From: Nephrocerus scutellatus
Lineage: Eukaryota; Arthropoda; Insecta; Diptera; Pipunculidae
Reading direction: 5' to 3'
Length of the DNA: 64,000 nt
Assembly: GCA_947095585.1 (NCBI GenBank)
Contig: OX352763.1
Location: forward strand, 66,825,067-66,889,066
In this document: in pieces, positions 40,896 through 52,260 of the stretch
Layout: each line of letters starts with the position of its first letter
How positions within the stretch are numbered: the first letter of the stretch is position 1
Translations under genes and position numbers: made by a program
The notes under the pieces: model-generated
What the model was told of the DNA's origin: nothing
Database searches by the model: none
Seen by the model: only the letters and a program-made list of their open reading frames with translations

Positions 40896-43560
40896 TCAGG
40901 TACACAGACTGTTGATGAGTGGATTATCCGACATTTCACAGTTCATATAGAATTTAGTTCTTAGGGAGCGAATTCTATCTTTTATGAGAGAAACATTTGA
41001 TTCCTCGTGGAGGGCAACGGTGGAATAATGCCAAGGTAGATTTAACATAATTTTAAGCAGCTTGTTTTGTGCCACTTGAAGTGTTTGGATATGTGTAGTT
41101 GCACAGCTACCCCATGCTGGTGATGCGTAAAGGTATAATGCCTGAAAAATTACCTTGCAGAGAATAACTTTATTGTCGTTGCTAAGCAAAGACCTTCGAT
41201 TAATAAGTGGGTACATCATTTTAATTGCTATTCTAGATTTTTTTACTGTTTGCCTAATATGCTCCTTAAACGTTAATTTGGAATCCAAATGTACACCGAG
41301 GTATTTGACACAGTTATTCCAGTTTATGTTTATGCCATTTACTTCGAGCGTATTCCTGGTTAAAAAACAGGGCTTTCTTCTTCTTGAAAAGAAAATAGCT
41401 TGGGTTTTACCAGCATTGATTTTAATCTTCCACTTATTGAAATAATCGATGACAGTGTGTATTGCATTTTGTAAATAAGTTTCAATTATGAAACCTATCT
41501 CATGCGTGCTGAAAATTCCGATATCATCGGCGTAAATGGTATACTCGCAGTGAGGAATGCTTGGAATATCAGATGTATAAATGTTGTACAGTAAGGGGCC
41601 AAGAACTGATCCCTGAGGAACGCCGGCGGGAATTAGTCTTTCTGAAGAGTAACTTTGAGAGACAGAAACCTTGAAATGACGGTTTTGAAGAAAACTCATT
41701 ACTATATTAGTTAAGTATGATGGGAAGTCTAGCTTTATCATTTTATAGAGCAGTCCCTCGTGCCACACTGTATCAAAAGCTTTTTCTATGTCAAGAAGGA
41801 CTAAACCGGTTGATTTTTTTACATGCAAATTTTTCTTAACATGTTTACTAATTCTTAGTATTTGTTGGCATGTACCGTGGTTTTGTCTGAAGCCGAATTG
41901 TTCCATTGGTAGTATATTGTGGTCGTCAACATATCTCGAAGTTCTTTTTTTTATAATTTTTTCAAAAATTTTGCTTAAGTTACTTAGAAGGCTTATTGGT
42001 CTATAGCTTGAAGCCAGTGAGGCTGGTTTTCCAGGTTTTAAAATAGGAATTATTTTCGCTTTTTTCCATACCTCAGGAAAATATTGTAACTTTAAGCATG
42101 CGTTTATTATAGAAGAAATAAAAGCAAAACCAATTGGAGGTAAATGTTTAATATATATATTTTTTATATTGTCGATTCCAGACGATTTTTTAATTTTTAT
42201 TTCAGATATGATATCCACTATATCATCAACATTTGTAAAATCAGAAACATCGGATGTTGGATTGTTAAGGCGCAAATCAGCAACAAAACTACTGACTTCT
42301 TGTTGAACACTAGTAGTGCCAAGATTCATTCCAATGTTATGATTTCCGACAAATGTGTCAGCTAAGCAATTGGCTTTGTCTTCGTTGGTTATTTATAACA
42401 TTATTATTTGCTGTTATTAAGGGCAAGAAGTTAGAATGTTTTTTTTTAAGTACTTTGGCAATGTTCCAAAATGGTTTTGCACTTTTACTTAAGGTACTTA
42501 ATTTATTATTCCAATGTGTGTTTTTAACTTTCAAGATTTCAGCCTTAATAATATTATTGAATCTGTTTAACATTAGACGCGAAAAAGGCTGCCTGAAACG
42601 CTGCCAGTTTCTTCTATGCATGTTCCTAATTCTAATTAAATTAATTACATAAAACGGAAGACTTAAACCTATGTATTTAGGAACTCTTTTTGGAACAGAA
42701 GAATCGATACTATTCAGCATTTCAGATTCAAAAAATTTTATATTTTCATCGATTTCAGAAATACTATGGATATCGTCAATGTTGGTTTGCCTATTTATTA
42801 GTTTAATACAGATTTCTTGCTTGTATTTTTTCCAATTAGCCTTCCTGTAATCGAATATTTTGTTTTCTATTTGTAAAGGAGCGTCTAAAATGTGGCAAAC
42901 TATGGGAAGATGATCAGAACTAAGTTCATTTAAGGCAATAGGCTGGGTAATTTGGTTAGGAATATTGGACAGAAGGAGGTCAATAGTGAATGGAAAGCTT
43001 CTGGCATCAGTAGGAATATAAGTGGGAGATGGTGAGTGTAGGATAGAGAAAGGATGCCTTGAACTAAAGTTCGATAGAATGTTACCCCACGAGTTCGCTC
43101 TCAAGCAGCCCCAGTCGCGGTGACGGCAATTGAAGTCACCACCAATGATATACTTGTCTCGTATACTAATTAGTTTACGAATGTCATTGTTGAAGTAATT
43201 TTTCTTCTCCAAAGTTGACGCTCCTCCAGCAAAATAAACCGAGAAAATTTTTACCTTGGTACCATCATTTAGAAAAAGCTCTATACCAATGTTTTCTATT
43301 AGTAGCGTATTTAAAGAACGTATAAGTTCATGTTTGATTCCTTTTTTAACTACGATGGCAACACCGCCACCTCTTCTATCAGGTCTATCAACACGATAAC
43401 AATTATAATTTGAATGAGCGAAACTCACTGAACAATTTAACCAGGTCTCACTTACAAGACAAACATCGATTTCATTTCTACACAAAAAATCAAAAAACTC
43501 CACACATTTACTACGAATGCTTTTCGCATTCCAACACATTAGCTTTACAGAGACAAACAT
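40896..43560 (-). pseudogene. Jockey ORF2: AP endonuclease and reverse transcriptase, one frameshift
   Basis: Endonuclease (43560-42358): LMCWNAKSIRSKCVEF, VSETWLN, GGDFNCRHRDWG and SSDHLPIVCH, the catalytic set of APE-type endonucleases. RT (42329-40896): SSGIDNIKNIYIKHLP, YRPISLLSNLSKIFEKI, LDIEKAFDTVWHEGLL, AGVPQGSVLGPLLYNIYTSD and EYTIYADDIGIFS (active site). The two frames are split near 42390 by a single shift around NVINN. The ATG lies two bases after the ORF1 stop (TAATAATG). Confidence 0.9.
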
Positions 43561-43562
43561 TA

Positions 43563-44693
43563 TTACTTAATATTCTTATACAAGTACTTAACAGCTAATT
43601 GTGCGACAACATTGAATTGTTCAACTTTGTTGTTACATTGCGCTAGATTCGTAATCATTTCCAGCATAAGCGATGTCAGTTCGTCTTGAGTGAAGAAGTT
43701 GTTCTCTGCTGGTGTTGTGTTACAAACGGGTGCGTGAGATAATGGAGTGGACCACGCAGTTTGGATCGGTGTTGCACTTGATAGACCAAGCTGTTGGGTT
43801 AAAACATTAACTCCAGAACTTTTAGCTGCGAGGGCAGGGAAAGCTGTTTGATTTAAAGCAAAGCCGTTCGCAGTTTGTTTTGCTTGTGCGTTGCGAGAAC
43901 TTCGCTTGGAGAGATGCTCTTTTATATCAAGGAATCGCTTGCGGCTTGCGCATACACTGTCGGTTGATTTGTGATTTCCTTTGCAGTTTGCGCATTGGAA
44001 AATACCATTCGTTTTGCAATCAGCTGTTTTATGATTGCCTGAGCAGTTGGCACAATAAGTTTTTATGCTACAGTTTTTTTCCCCATGTCCAAACATCTGA
44101 CAGTTGTGACATTGGGTGATTTTGTTTTTAATTTTACGTTGAAAATCCCAATTCACTCGCGTACGCATAATTGCTGGAATGTTTTTCCTTAGTTCGGTCA
44201 TTCGAATTGACCCGCTTTCCAAATATATGATATAAAAAATATCAGTGAAATGATCATGCCGTTTTATGACTTTTTTAGTGTCTTTGCACTTTAACCCAAG
44301 CGAAATCAACTCGGTTTTAAGAATTGTAGGATCAATATCATCCAAGCCAAACAACACTACTTTAAAGGACCGCTCACTTTTTAGCTCGTGTGTGAAAAAT
44401 TGACACTTTGAGTCTTTTAGCAACGAACATACTGCACGATGGGAATCAATTGATTCGCAGAAAATTTTAATTCCGATCGAAATTTTTTTAATGGAATAGT
44501 TTAGAATTTTATGTTCATTTAATAATTTGTGTACAAGTTCACTAGTTTTTTGCAAAAGTTTTATGGGCGGAATCACAATTTTACTGGCTTGCGTCGCCGG
44601 CACAGAGTCGTCGTCAAAATTGCTGTCGTCGTCAGGCAGACATTGTAGAGGACTCCAATAATTCCTCCTAGAAACTTTGGCTGGAGTAGCCAT
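43563..44693 (-). CDS. Jockey ORF1: Gag-like RNA-binding protein, intact
   Basis: 376 codons from MATPAKVSRRNYW. The middle has an RRM-like stretch (FKVVLFGLDDIDPTILKTEL), and the C-terminal half has zinc knuckles CHNCQMFGHGEKNC, CANCSGNHKTADC and CANCKGNHKSTDSVC. This is the standard ORF1p of the Jockey clade, which binds element RNA. The frame has no stop or shift. Confidence 0.9.
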   Translation of the reverse strand: MATPAKVSRRNYWSPLQCLPDDDSNFDDDSVPATQASKIVIPPIKLLQKTSELVHKLLNEHKILNYSIKKISIGIKIFCESIDSHRAVCSLLKDSKCQFFTHELKSERSFKVVLFGLDDIDPTILKTELISLGLKCKDTKKVIKRHDHFTDIFYIIYLESGSIRMTELRKNIPAIMRTRVNWDFQRKIKNKITQCHNCQMFGHGEKNCSIKTYCANCSGNHKTADCKTNGIFQCANCKGNHKSTDSVCASRKRFLDIKEHLSKRSSRNAQAKQTANGFALNQTAFPALAAKSSGVNVLTQQLGLSSATPIQTAWSTPLSHAPVCNTTPAENNFFTQDELTSLMLEMITNLAQCNNKVEQFNVVAQLAVKYLYKNIK

Positions 44694-44882
44694 AATTGGA
44701 AAATTATTTTTCCTGAGTTTATATTGAGGATATATTGAATCCTCTTCAACTACTGATCGGCCACGTTTTGCTATCTTGAATGTTTTTGATTTATTTTATT
44801 TTTAAGTTTTATTACGAGAAAGTCACACGCAGAAGAAAAAACACACGTCACACACGTAGTTGAAAAACTGCAGGGATTGATG
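44694..44882 (-). other. 5' UTR / internal promoter region of the Jockey LINE
   Basis: From the target duplication to the ORF1 ATG. It starts CATCAATCCCTGCAG on the minus strand and has CACACGT repeats. Jockey elements carry internal promoters here; no specific motif is proven. Confidence 0.5.
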
Positions 44883-46020
44883 AATTATACATTGCAAAAG
44901 AAGAAATTAAGAAACTTGAAGACGGCCGTCGAGAATAAATAATTCGCGAGGTGCGAAAAATTTAAGGAGATATGTTTAAGAAAAGTAATGTACCTAATAA
45001 ATAAATGTATAGAAACTATTGATCCTCATAAAAAGAAAATATTGCTCAACGATTATCATAAATTACCAACAAGTGGCAGGAATGAATAACGACATAGCTA
45101 CATATGTAAAGCATTGTACAATGTGTCAGAAAAATAAACACATTACACCAAAGAAACTGCCAATGGAAATAACTTCAATTGCCGAATCAAGTTTCGAAAA
45201 AATATATTTGGACTTAGACGAATCGGTGAATGGATATAGGTACGTACTGACTTTACAAGACGAACTGACCAAATTCACGGAAGCCGGAAGCTTTTCCAAT
45301 AAATAAAGGGGCTGGTACAGTAGCTAAAGGTCTATTAGAATGCTTGATCCTCAGATATGATGTTCCAAAGACTATAGCTTCTGATCAAGGAACAGAATTA
45401 ATAAACAAAGTTTTTAAAGATATGTGCAAGTTACTAAAAATAGAACAATTGTAATCTACTGCTTACCATAACGAAAGTATAGGAGCGTAAGAAAATTCCC
45501 ACAAGGTTCTCGGAGCATACCTCAGGAGCTATGTATCCGATAAGCATACCGACTGGTGTACTTGGTTACCGTATTACGTATTTTGTTACAACACCACAGT
45601 ACATACAGAAACAGGGTATACACCATTTGAATTAGTATTCAGTCGATGATGTACATTACCCTCAAACTCAACAAGACATGTAGAACCCAGATACAACTAC
45701 GAAGACTTAATTGACTTGAGATAAAAGTTACAAATCGCTCATAGAGATACGAGAGATACACTTCTAGACAGAAAAAACAATAGGAAAACTGACTACGATA
45801 GGAAGGCTAGAAGTAAATAAACTAGTTTTGAAGTGGGTAGTTTAGTTTTGTTGAGAAACGAAAATAGAAGAAATCTGGATCCAATTTACATAGGGCCATA
45901 TGAAGGGTTGTCTGAAGGATGAGTAATCTGCGTAATCAAATACGAGGGAAAGAAAACGAAGGTCCCTAAAAACGGATTGAAGAAATTTTATGTGTACATA
46001 CTAAAACAATTTTTAGACTA
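44883..46020 (+). pseudogene. pol: Integrase of element C
   Basis: ELYIAKEEIKKLEDGRRE resumes after the LINE. Zinc-binding cysteines in YVKHCTMCQKNKH (about 45093), core IYLDLDESVNGYRYVLTL (first Asp), KTIASDQGTELINKVF (second Asp, about 45383) and the HNESIGA Glu region follow. Later LGAYLRSYVSDKH and TGYTPFELVFSR lead to a GPY/F-like IGPYEG near 45893. Many stops show decay. Confidence 0.8.
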
Positions 46021-46038
46021 AATTATATTTTTTTTCTC

Positions 46039-47300
46039 AAAAAAAAAAACACAAATTTTTCATGTAAATTCTCGAATAGGAGATACATATGTAGTTTGAA
46101 CCACTTCAAAAGGTTTTCAAAAACTGTTCTCACCGGATATACACATGTGTATGGGGAAAAATTCAAATCAAAAACTCAAAAATTTTTACAAAAAGTTCGT
46201 TCTATCGGAGATACACATATGTTTAAAATTTAAAGTAAATCGGGGTAATTTAAAAAAAAATGGGCCCGCCCCCAGGCCTCAGGGCCCATTCACTTCAAAA
46301 ATTTTACAAACCTTTTGTCCATCGGGATAAACATATCTTTAAAATTTTAAAAAATCAGGCTAATTTTTAAAAAACTTATACCGGCACCCCTCGGGCCTCA
46401 GGGCCCATTCGCTCAAAAAATGTCCAAAAAGTTTTGTTCATCGGAGATACACATGAGTATAAAATTTTACCAAAATCGAGTTAATTTGTATGAGGCCCCA
46501 CTAACCCAGGGCCTGGCGTCTGTACAATTTTTACAGCCAGTGTTGTCCATCAGAGATACACACGTGTATAAAATTTGAAGAAAGTCGGGTTAATTTTTTA
46601 AAAAAATTGTATGGTGCCACACGACCCTGGGGACCGGGGTCTCCAAAATTTTTACAAAAAGTGTTGTCCATCGGAGATAGACACGTATATAAAATTTGAA
46701 GAAAATCGGATTAATAATTTTTAAAAAAAGATTTTGGGGCCCCACGACCTTGGGGACCGGGGTCTCCAAAATTTTTACAAAAAGTGTTGTCCATCGGAGA
46801 TACACATGTGTATAAAATTTGAAGAAAATCGAGTTAATTCCAAATTTTTTACAAAAAGTATTGTCCATCGGAGATAGAGACGTATATAAAATTTGAAGAA
46901 AATCGGATTAATAATTTTTAAAAAAAGATTTTGGGGCCCCACGACCTTGGGGCCCGGGGTCTCCAAAATTTTTACAAAAAGTGTTGTCCATCGGAGATAC
47001 ACATGTGTATAAAATTTGAAGAAAATCAGGTTAATTTTTTTTAAAATTTTATGGGGCCTGGGATCTCCAAAATTTTTACGAAAAGTGTATAAAATTTAAA
47101 GAAAATCGCGATAATTTTTAAATTTTAATAGAAAGTTTTGTCTCCGGAAATACACATGTGTGCAAAATTTCAATAAAATTGGGCTTTGGAAAGTGGGTTA
47201 AAAATTTATCGCAAGATTCCCCGACAAACATATCGACCGACCGACAGACAGACGTGCCATGGGCAAATTTCAAAATTTAAATTTTTCTTGTAAATTCTCT
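46039..47300 (-). repeat. Inverted-repeat-bounded tandem family, copy E
   Basis: Left end AAAAACACAAATTTTTCATG then TAAATTCTC. At least seven units carry TTGTCCATCGGAGATACACATG and TGGGGCCCCACGACC; a clean 123-bp period runs 46661-46784 and 46857-46980. It ends with CCGACCGACCGACAGACAG and another TGTAAATTCTCT. It directly follows the pol end of element C. Confidence 0.8.
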
Positions 47301-47636
47301 GAGTTAAGCTGTAAAGCAGTTAAGTGCGTAACCAGTTCTTCATAGGTATACTCGTAATATTGTACAAAACACAAATTAAGAATGCACTTACACAACTGGG
47401 TGTACAACATATTTCAATTGCGGTACAATTAAATTTTGTATAAAAATATTTGTTCTACTTCCTCTTGATATCCCTATACTTTCTACTGCAACACAACAAC
47501 AAAACAACCCCAATCGTAAACACAAGCAGAGCTGCTTACAGCAGCACATCAGCGCACACAGAACACAGGCATTATAGTATGATATGATCTGATGCCGTTA
47601 AATGGAAAAATTTGTATAAGAGCCACCCGATCTCGC
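47301..47636. other. Unassigned AT-rich DNA
   Basis: No gene seen. It has CAACAACAAAACAACCCC near 47493 and GAACACAGGCATTATAGTATG near 47563. It might be unique sequence between repeats. Confidence 0.35.
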
Positions 47637-47752
47637 AGCCCGATCTCTCGGAAATTTTAATAGAAAGTATTGCCACCGGAAATATAGATGTGTGCAAATC
47701 AATAAAATCGGGCTTTGGGAAGTGGGTTAAAAATGTATCAGAAAATCTGACC
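47637..47752 (-). repeat. Inverted-repeat-bounded family, fragment F
   Basis: CCCGATCTCTCGGAAATTTTA, AAATATAGATGTGTGCAAAT and ATAAAATCGGGCTTTGGGAAG match the GGTCGG-side end of other copies. Confidence 0.7.
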
Positions 47753-47779
47753 AGCCAACAATAAAATAAAAACCATAAT

Positions 47780-47966
47780 ATATGACCAGCGGTCTTTCGC
47801 ATATGACAATAAATATGCAATCTAAGCATCACGGGCAAAAGAACGCTGATCGCATAGAACTTTAATTACCCTTTACGTGCATTGAGCTGAGTAAGCGGCA
47901 CATGGAAATTCTAATGAACTAATGAGGTCGTTCGTTTGTGGAAATCAACGCAGCAGCACAGGCGAG
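47780..47966 (+). repeat. Interspersed repeat family R2, copy 2
   Basis: It aligns with 17527-17690 (see there). It has an extra block CACATGGAAATTCTAATGAAC near 47910. It ends CACAGGCGAG, immediately before the LTR of element D; copy 1 continues CGAACCC at that point, which marks the insertion edge. Confidence 0.7.
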
Positions 47967-48336
47967 AATTATGTCGTGGATACCGGAGGGTGTTAAAAAA
48001 ACAACTTATTCCGATGAGAGCTAAATATTTTATTCGTTTATTCGCTTTATTCATTTCTATATGTCTAAAAATGAAAATTGGTTTTACAATATTTTTTCCT
48101 GAATTGACAAAATTGATACTTTAATTATTTTGCTTAATTGACATTACAGAAATTATACTTAATTGACATTAATGATTCTTTTATTATTTTGCTTAATTGA
48201 CATTACAAAAAATATATTTAATTGACAAAATTGATTCTTTTAATATTTTGCTTAATTAGCATTATATTTGTCGCAATTGGACCGGATGTTTTATGCGGTT
48301 TGTGTTGGGTGAGTGACTTGTGTGGGGTATGTAACT
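47967..48336 (-). repeat. 3' LTR of element D
   Basis: On the minus strand AGTTACATACCCC...ACATAATT, about 370 bp. It includes tandem TTTGCTTAATTGACATTA-type repeats (48115-48265). The left boundary is supported by comparison with R2 copy 1. Confidence 0.7.
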
Positions 48337-48348
48337 CCTCCCCCCTTA
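48337..48348 (-). promoter_or_regulatory. Polypurine tract of element D
   Basis: Minus strand AAGGGGGGAGG directly before AGTTAC; the usual plus-strand primer site next to an errantivirus LTR. Confidence 0.65.
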
Positions 48349-49900
48349 GAATGAAGCGACGGCCAGAGATACTGTGGAGATGTGGCTGGAGTTGAATTTT
48401 GAAGGATTATTTTATTGGTACTAAGTTTTCTGAAAGTATAAGCCAAATGAAATGAATATTGTTGCTAGGATTAAAAGTTACCCAAAGGTATAGGAATGTT
48501 TATTTTCAAAATTTGTTTGGAGGATGTTGATGGCGTTTTCATTCATCATGTTGTATTGTTTTAATTGTTGCAGGTTTAATTTTGCTCTAGTACAATTTAC
48601 GTTGATCTTCTGGTGTGATGTTGGTAAAAAGTGGACTTCCTGCCAGAATACGGAGGGATTGTTTCTTTAGGTGATTCCATTTATTTCTACATCGCAGTTT
48701 TGATAACGTAGAAGAATATTTCTGTGGTCCATAGTTGCATGATGAATTGATTTTGGTAGCTAGAGCTTGGAGTACTAGAATATAGTTGGGTTCTGGTTGA
48801 AGTATTTTGGATATTGGTCCGACGTCATTCAGTGTACAGGTGGCTGTTTGGTTTTAGAAAGTTGGCCTAGACATGTGGACTGGTTAATATTCTCTTGACG
48901 TCTAGTCTCTTTGCAGTAATAAGTGCTTTCTACCTTGGGACATGGTTTGTCGAGGTATTGAATATTTTCGGAGGTATATAGGGCGTATGGTGAAATTGCG
49001 TTTTCTTTAGTGGAATTTATAGGTAGTGGAATAATATTAAGAAGGGAATACTTTTCGTGGGATAGGATAGCTATCTGAACATTAAGTATTATATTTGTAT
49101 TACTGTTATAAGCTTGTAATCCTAACATTTCATAAATGTTTTCGGTTGAATTTATTTTAACGGATTGATTTAAAAGTATTTCCTGAATTTTATCGAGTTC
49201 ATCTTTGTTATAGATGAATTTGGGAATCATGTTTACTTTAGCCATTACGATTTATTCGGCTTTATTTGTTATGTGATTATTAAGTAAATCTATATTATAG
49301 TTTATTTGGCTAAGATATTGAGTACGGAGAAGAATCTGTTCAATTGTGTGGATGCGGTTACTACTTTCATCATTTAGTTTATTAAGGAAATTTTCAATAC
49401 TACTTTGTTGTTGGTTGATATGGTTGGTTATGTCCTCAAATCTCTGAAGCATTTGTGTGTTAAGCATTATTTCGTTATTTAATTCATTTCGAATTTCAGT
49501 TTCTTGAGAAGTGAGTCTTTCTATATGTTTGTTAAGGTTTTCTGCATCGTTTGCGTCCATTTTACCCGTAATGAACTTGACAGCTGTACCTAACCCATTT
49601 ATCAGTCCTCTTTATATATTACATTCAACTTCTTTTAATTTTACTTTTGTTACTTCAATAGTGTCTTTAGGTTATAGTCTTTGTCAATGGCTAATAATGA
49701 GTCGGAAATCTTTTCAATGTTTTGTTGGTATGTTTTCAAATAATTTATATGAATGAGATTACAGTAAGTTTTTATTGTTCGTGCTGTACCTATTTTAAGT
49801 GGAAGTACCGTTTGTTTTTCCGTTAATTCCTGCGTCTCTAGTTTTTGTGCTATGACAGCAATTTTCCTAGAATAAAATATATAAATTTTTAATTATCTTA
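48349..49900 (-). pseudogene. env: Env-like gene of element D
   Basis: Frames 49560-49252 (MDANDAENLNKHIERLTSQE, long coiled-coil-like helix) and 49245-48829 (KFIYNKDELDKIQEIL, Cys-rich end) match the transmembrane subunit of errantivirus envelopes. N-terminal LKIGTARTIKTYCNLIHI lies upstream near 49800. Stops and frame changes separate the parts. Described only; not reconstructed. Confidence 0.65.
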
Positions 49901-50266
49901 AATTTCCATATTGTCCTACTAATTGTGTTTTCTTTTTCTTTTTGATTTTTGACTTGTGCAATTTTCTATAGTCGTTAGTTAAAACTGTTACTTTGTTATC
50001 TCTTCTAACAACATGCTTCGAAAAACGTGGTGTCAGTTTATTTCTACGACATTATTTTCTATAAATTATATCATTAATAGCTAGTTCTTCGGGTTCTTCA
50101 CGGTTTTCGTTAAGTTTAAGTTTATCCTATTATTGGTTATGTTTTCAACTCTTTCTTTAATTTTTGGATACAGAATTTCATTTAGTTTTTTAAGGTAATC
50201 ATGTTCGTTACTGAATTGTATGTTTTTGTTAAATTCTTGGGTTCTTCCATAAAATAATTAAAATGG

Positions 50267-51320
50267 TTATAGCTTGGTTGCGGACTGGATAGCATTGTTA
50301 TATGTGGTTATTGTTTCGGCTAAAATTTCTTCATGTTCTAAGTCTAAGTGATTTTCTTTTCTTTTTATCAAAATGATTCTATAGATTTCTGTAAGAGATG
50401 AGTGTAGTCTTTCGACGGGAGAGTTACTGGTTGACTGTTGAAAGGATGTGAAGTGTAGCTGTATACTGTATTGTTTGCATAGTTCCTTAAATATGTTGCT
50501 AGTAAATTCAGAACCTTGATCACAAACTATTTTATTTGGAATGCCGTGTAGGCTAAAAAACTGCTTCATGCATTTTGTTATATTAATACTATTACGAGAG
50601 GGAAGTGTATAGGCGGAGGCAAATCTCGAGCACTTGTCTATTACTGTGAGCATATTTTTGTTGTTAATCGTATATACATCTATGTGAAGGATATGTAAGG
50701 GTTTTGTTGGGGATTCAGGTTTTTCGAATTTGGGTATTTGTGGACTTCTGTTGTATTTTAGCGTTTGACATTTCTGGCAATTATTGATCGATTGGGTAAG
50801 TTTAGCTTTCATATATGGGAAGAAATAAGTTCTCTTTAGATGAATGAGAGTTTCGTTTATTCCTCGATGATTGTTGTTTATATGGTAACCGTTTATCAGT
50901 TTGTCCTGTTCGTCATTATCTGTTACGTCCGTCAGTTTTTCAGTTCATCTAATAAGTCTGTTATTGGAAAAGTATTGAGAGTACACGAATTGTACTACAC
51001 GAAAAGTTTCGTTATCTTTTAAAAATATCTGTCGTTTTATTTTGTGGTAAAATTTTTTTGAATATCTCAATTATTGATTCTTCAGTGTATTCGTGTATTT
51101 GTATTATACGCCTTAATTTATTTTTAAACGGGGCTTCTACTTTCATAGAAGAGTTGCTGGCTTTTGTAAGAATAAGTTGAATATTGAACTCGTTAATTGG
51201 TCGTTCTGAGACTGGAATGTGATCGTTGAGATTTTCTTCAGCCGAATGAACTGTTGTTCCAGGAATGTCTTGTGTGATTATTTCATTTGTATGCATTTCT
51301 TCTTGTTTTATAGTATTGAG
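50267..51320 (-). pseudogene. pol: Integrase of element D
   Basis: Main frame 50812-50267: NNCQKCQTLKYNR (zinc-binding Cys pair), LHIDVYTINNKNMLTVIDKC (first Asp), NKIVCDQGSEFTSNIF (second Asp) and QQSTSNSPVERLHSS (Glu). An upstream linker frame (51296-51012) and a decayed zinc-binding stretch between 50820 and 51000 precede it. Confidence 0.75.
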
Positions 51321-51326
51321 CTTGAT

Positions 51327-52260
51327 TTAACTAAGGGCGTCAGCTTTGGTATTGAATTTGCCTTTTTTGTAGATGATTTCATAGTCGAATTCCTCTAACT
51401 TTAATCTCCATCGTACTAATTTGTAGTTAGGCTCTTTAAGACTCATTAACCATGTAAGCGGTCTATAATCTGTTACAATTTGGAACTTTCGTCCGAAAAG
51501 GTAGGGTCGGAAGTATTTTGTGGACCATACAATGGCCAATAGTTCTTTTTCAATAGTTGACTTCAGTGTCAGTCAGCGTTCGACTAGTGTAGCAAATTGG
51601 TCTGTCTGATCCTATATGACCTTGGGAGAGTATGGCGCCTATGGCGAAATTACTTGTATCTGTAGTCAGTATAAAGTCTTTTGTGAAGTCCGGGTACTGT
51701 AGAATAGGGTTGTTGTTTAATATATTTTTACAATCCTCGAAAGCTTTAATGAAAGGTTCTGCGAGTATTACTGTGCTGCCTCTTTTAAGGCATTCTGTCA
51801 TGGGTTTTACCAATTTCGCGAAATCTTTAATAAATTTCCGATAGTATCCTAGGAATCCGAGAAATGATTTTATTTCTTTTTGGGTTTTAGAAATTGGGAA
51901 TTGCTTGATGGCTTGAATTTTTTCGGGGTTTGGTTTTATACCATCAGTCGAAACGATATGTCCTAGGAATGATATTTCTTTATGAAGGAATTCTGATTTG
52001 TCGATTTGAATTTTGAGATTAGATTCACGGAGTCTATCGAATATTCTTTTTAATATTAAAGAGAAGAGAGAAGAGATGTAGAGAACACAATTATATCGTC
52101 TATATAGACGAGACATATTTTGCCTATTAGGTCTTTTAGAACAATATCCATGCCCGTTGGAATGTGGACGGGACATTTTTTAACCCGAAAGGCATTCTGA
52201 GTATTCGTAGTGTCCACTTCTACGGCAAAAGCTGTTTTAGCAATGTCGTCAGGGTGCATC
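51327..52260 (-). pseudogene. pol: RT and RNase H of element D
   Basis: RT palm near 52130-52070 (KICLVYIDDIIVFST), thumb FLGHIVSTDGIKPNPEKIQA and FLGFLGYYRKFIKDFAKLVK, then RNase [50 protein letters not shown] and [13 protein letters not shown] frame change splits RT near 52056-52176 and again near 51545. Confidence 0.8.

Larger units (their letters stand above)
40375..44882 (-). mobile_element. Full-length Jockey-clade LINE
   Basis: It is flanked by AATTATACATT (40364-40374; 44883-44893), an 11-bp target duplication. The 3' end on the minus strand is a TACAAA repeat (40375-40400). It has ORF1 (zinc knuckles), ORF2 (endonuclease and RT) and an AT-rich 3' UTR with AAAT repeats (40637-40720). 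Only one frameshift is obvious. Confidence 0.92.
21600..46020 (+). mobile_element. mdg1/412-like Ty3/Gypsy element (element C), split by three insertions
   Basis: Plus-strand segments at 21606-22656, 37892-38801, 39868-40374 and 44883-46020 read as one element: small membrane ORF, gag, RT, RNase H, integrase. Removing the BEL dimer restores the gag frame across AAGGG; removing the Jockey LINE restores the pol frame across AATTATACATT. The RT and integrase wording resembles the mdg1/412 lineage. No LTR is evident at either end; both ends meet inverted-repeat-bounded repeats. An internal deletion between gag and RT removed protease and most RT. Confidence 0.85.

Noticed and set aside
46590..47002. 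Minus-strand frames with repeated YLRWTTLFVKILE
   Set aside because: They are the 123-bp repeat read in a chance open frame.
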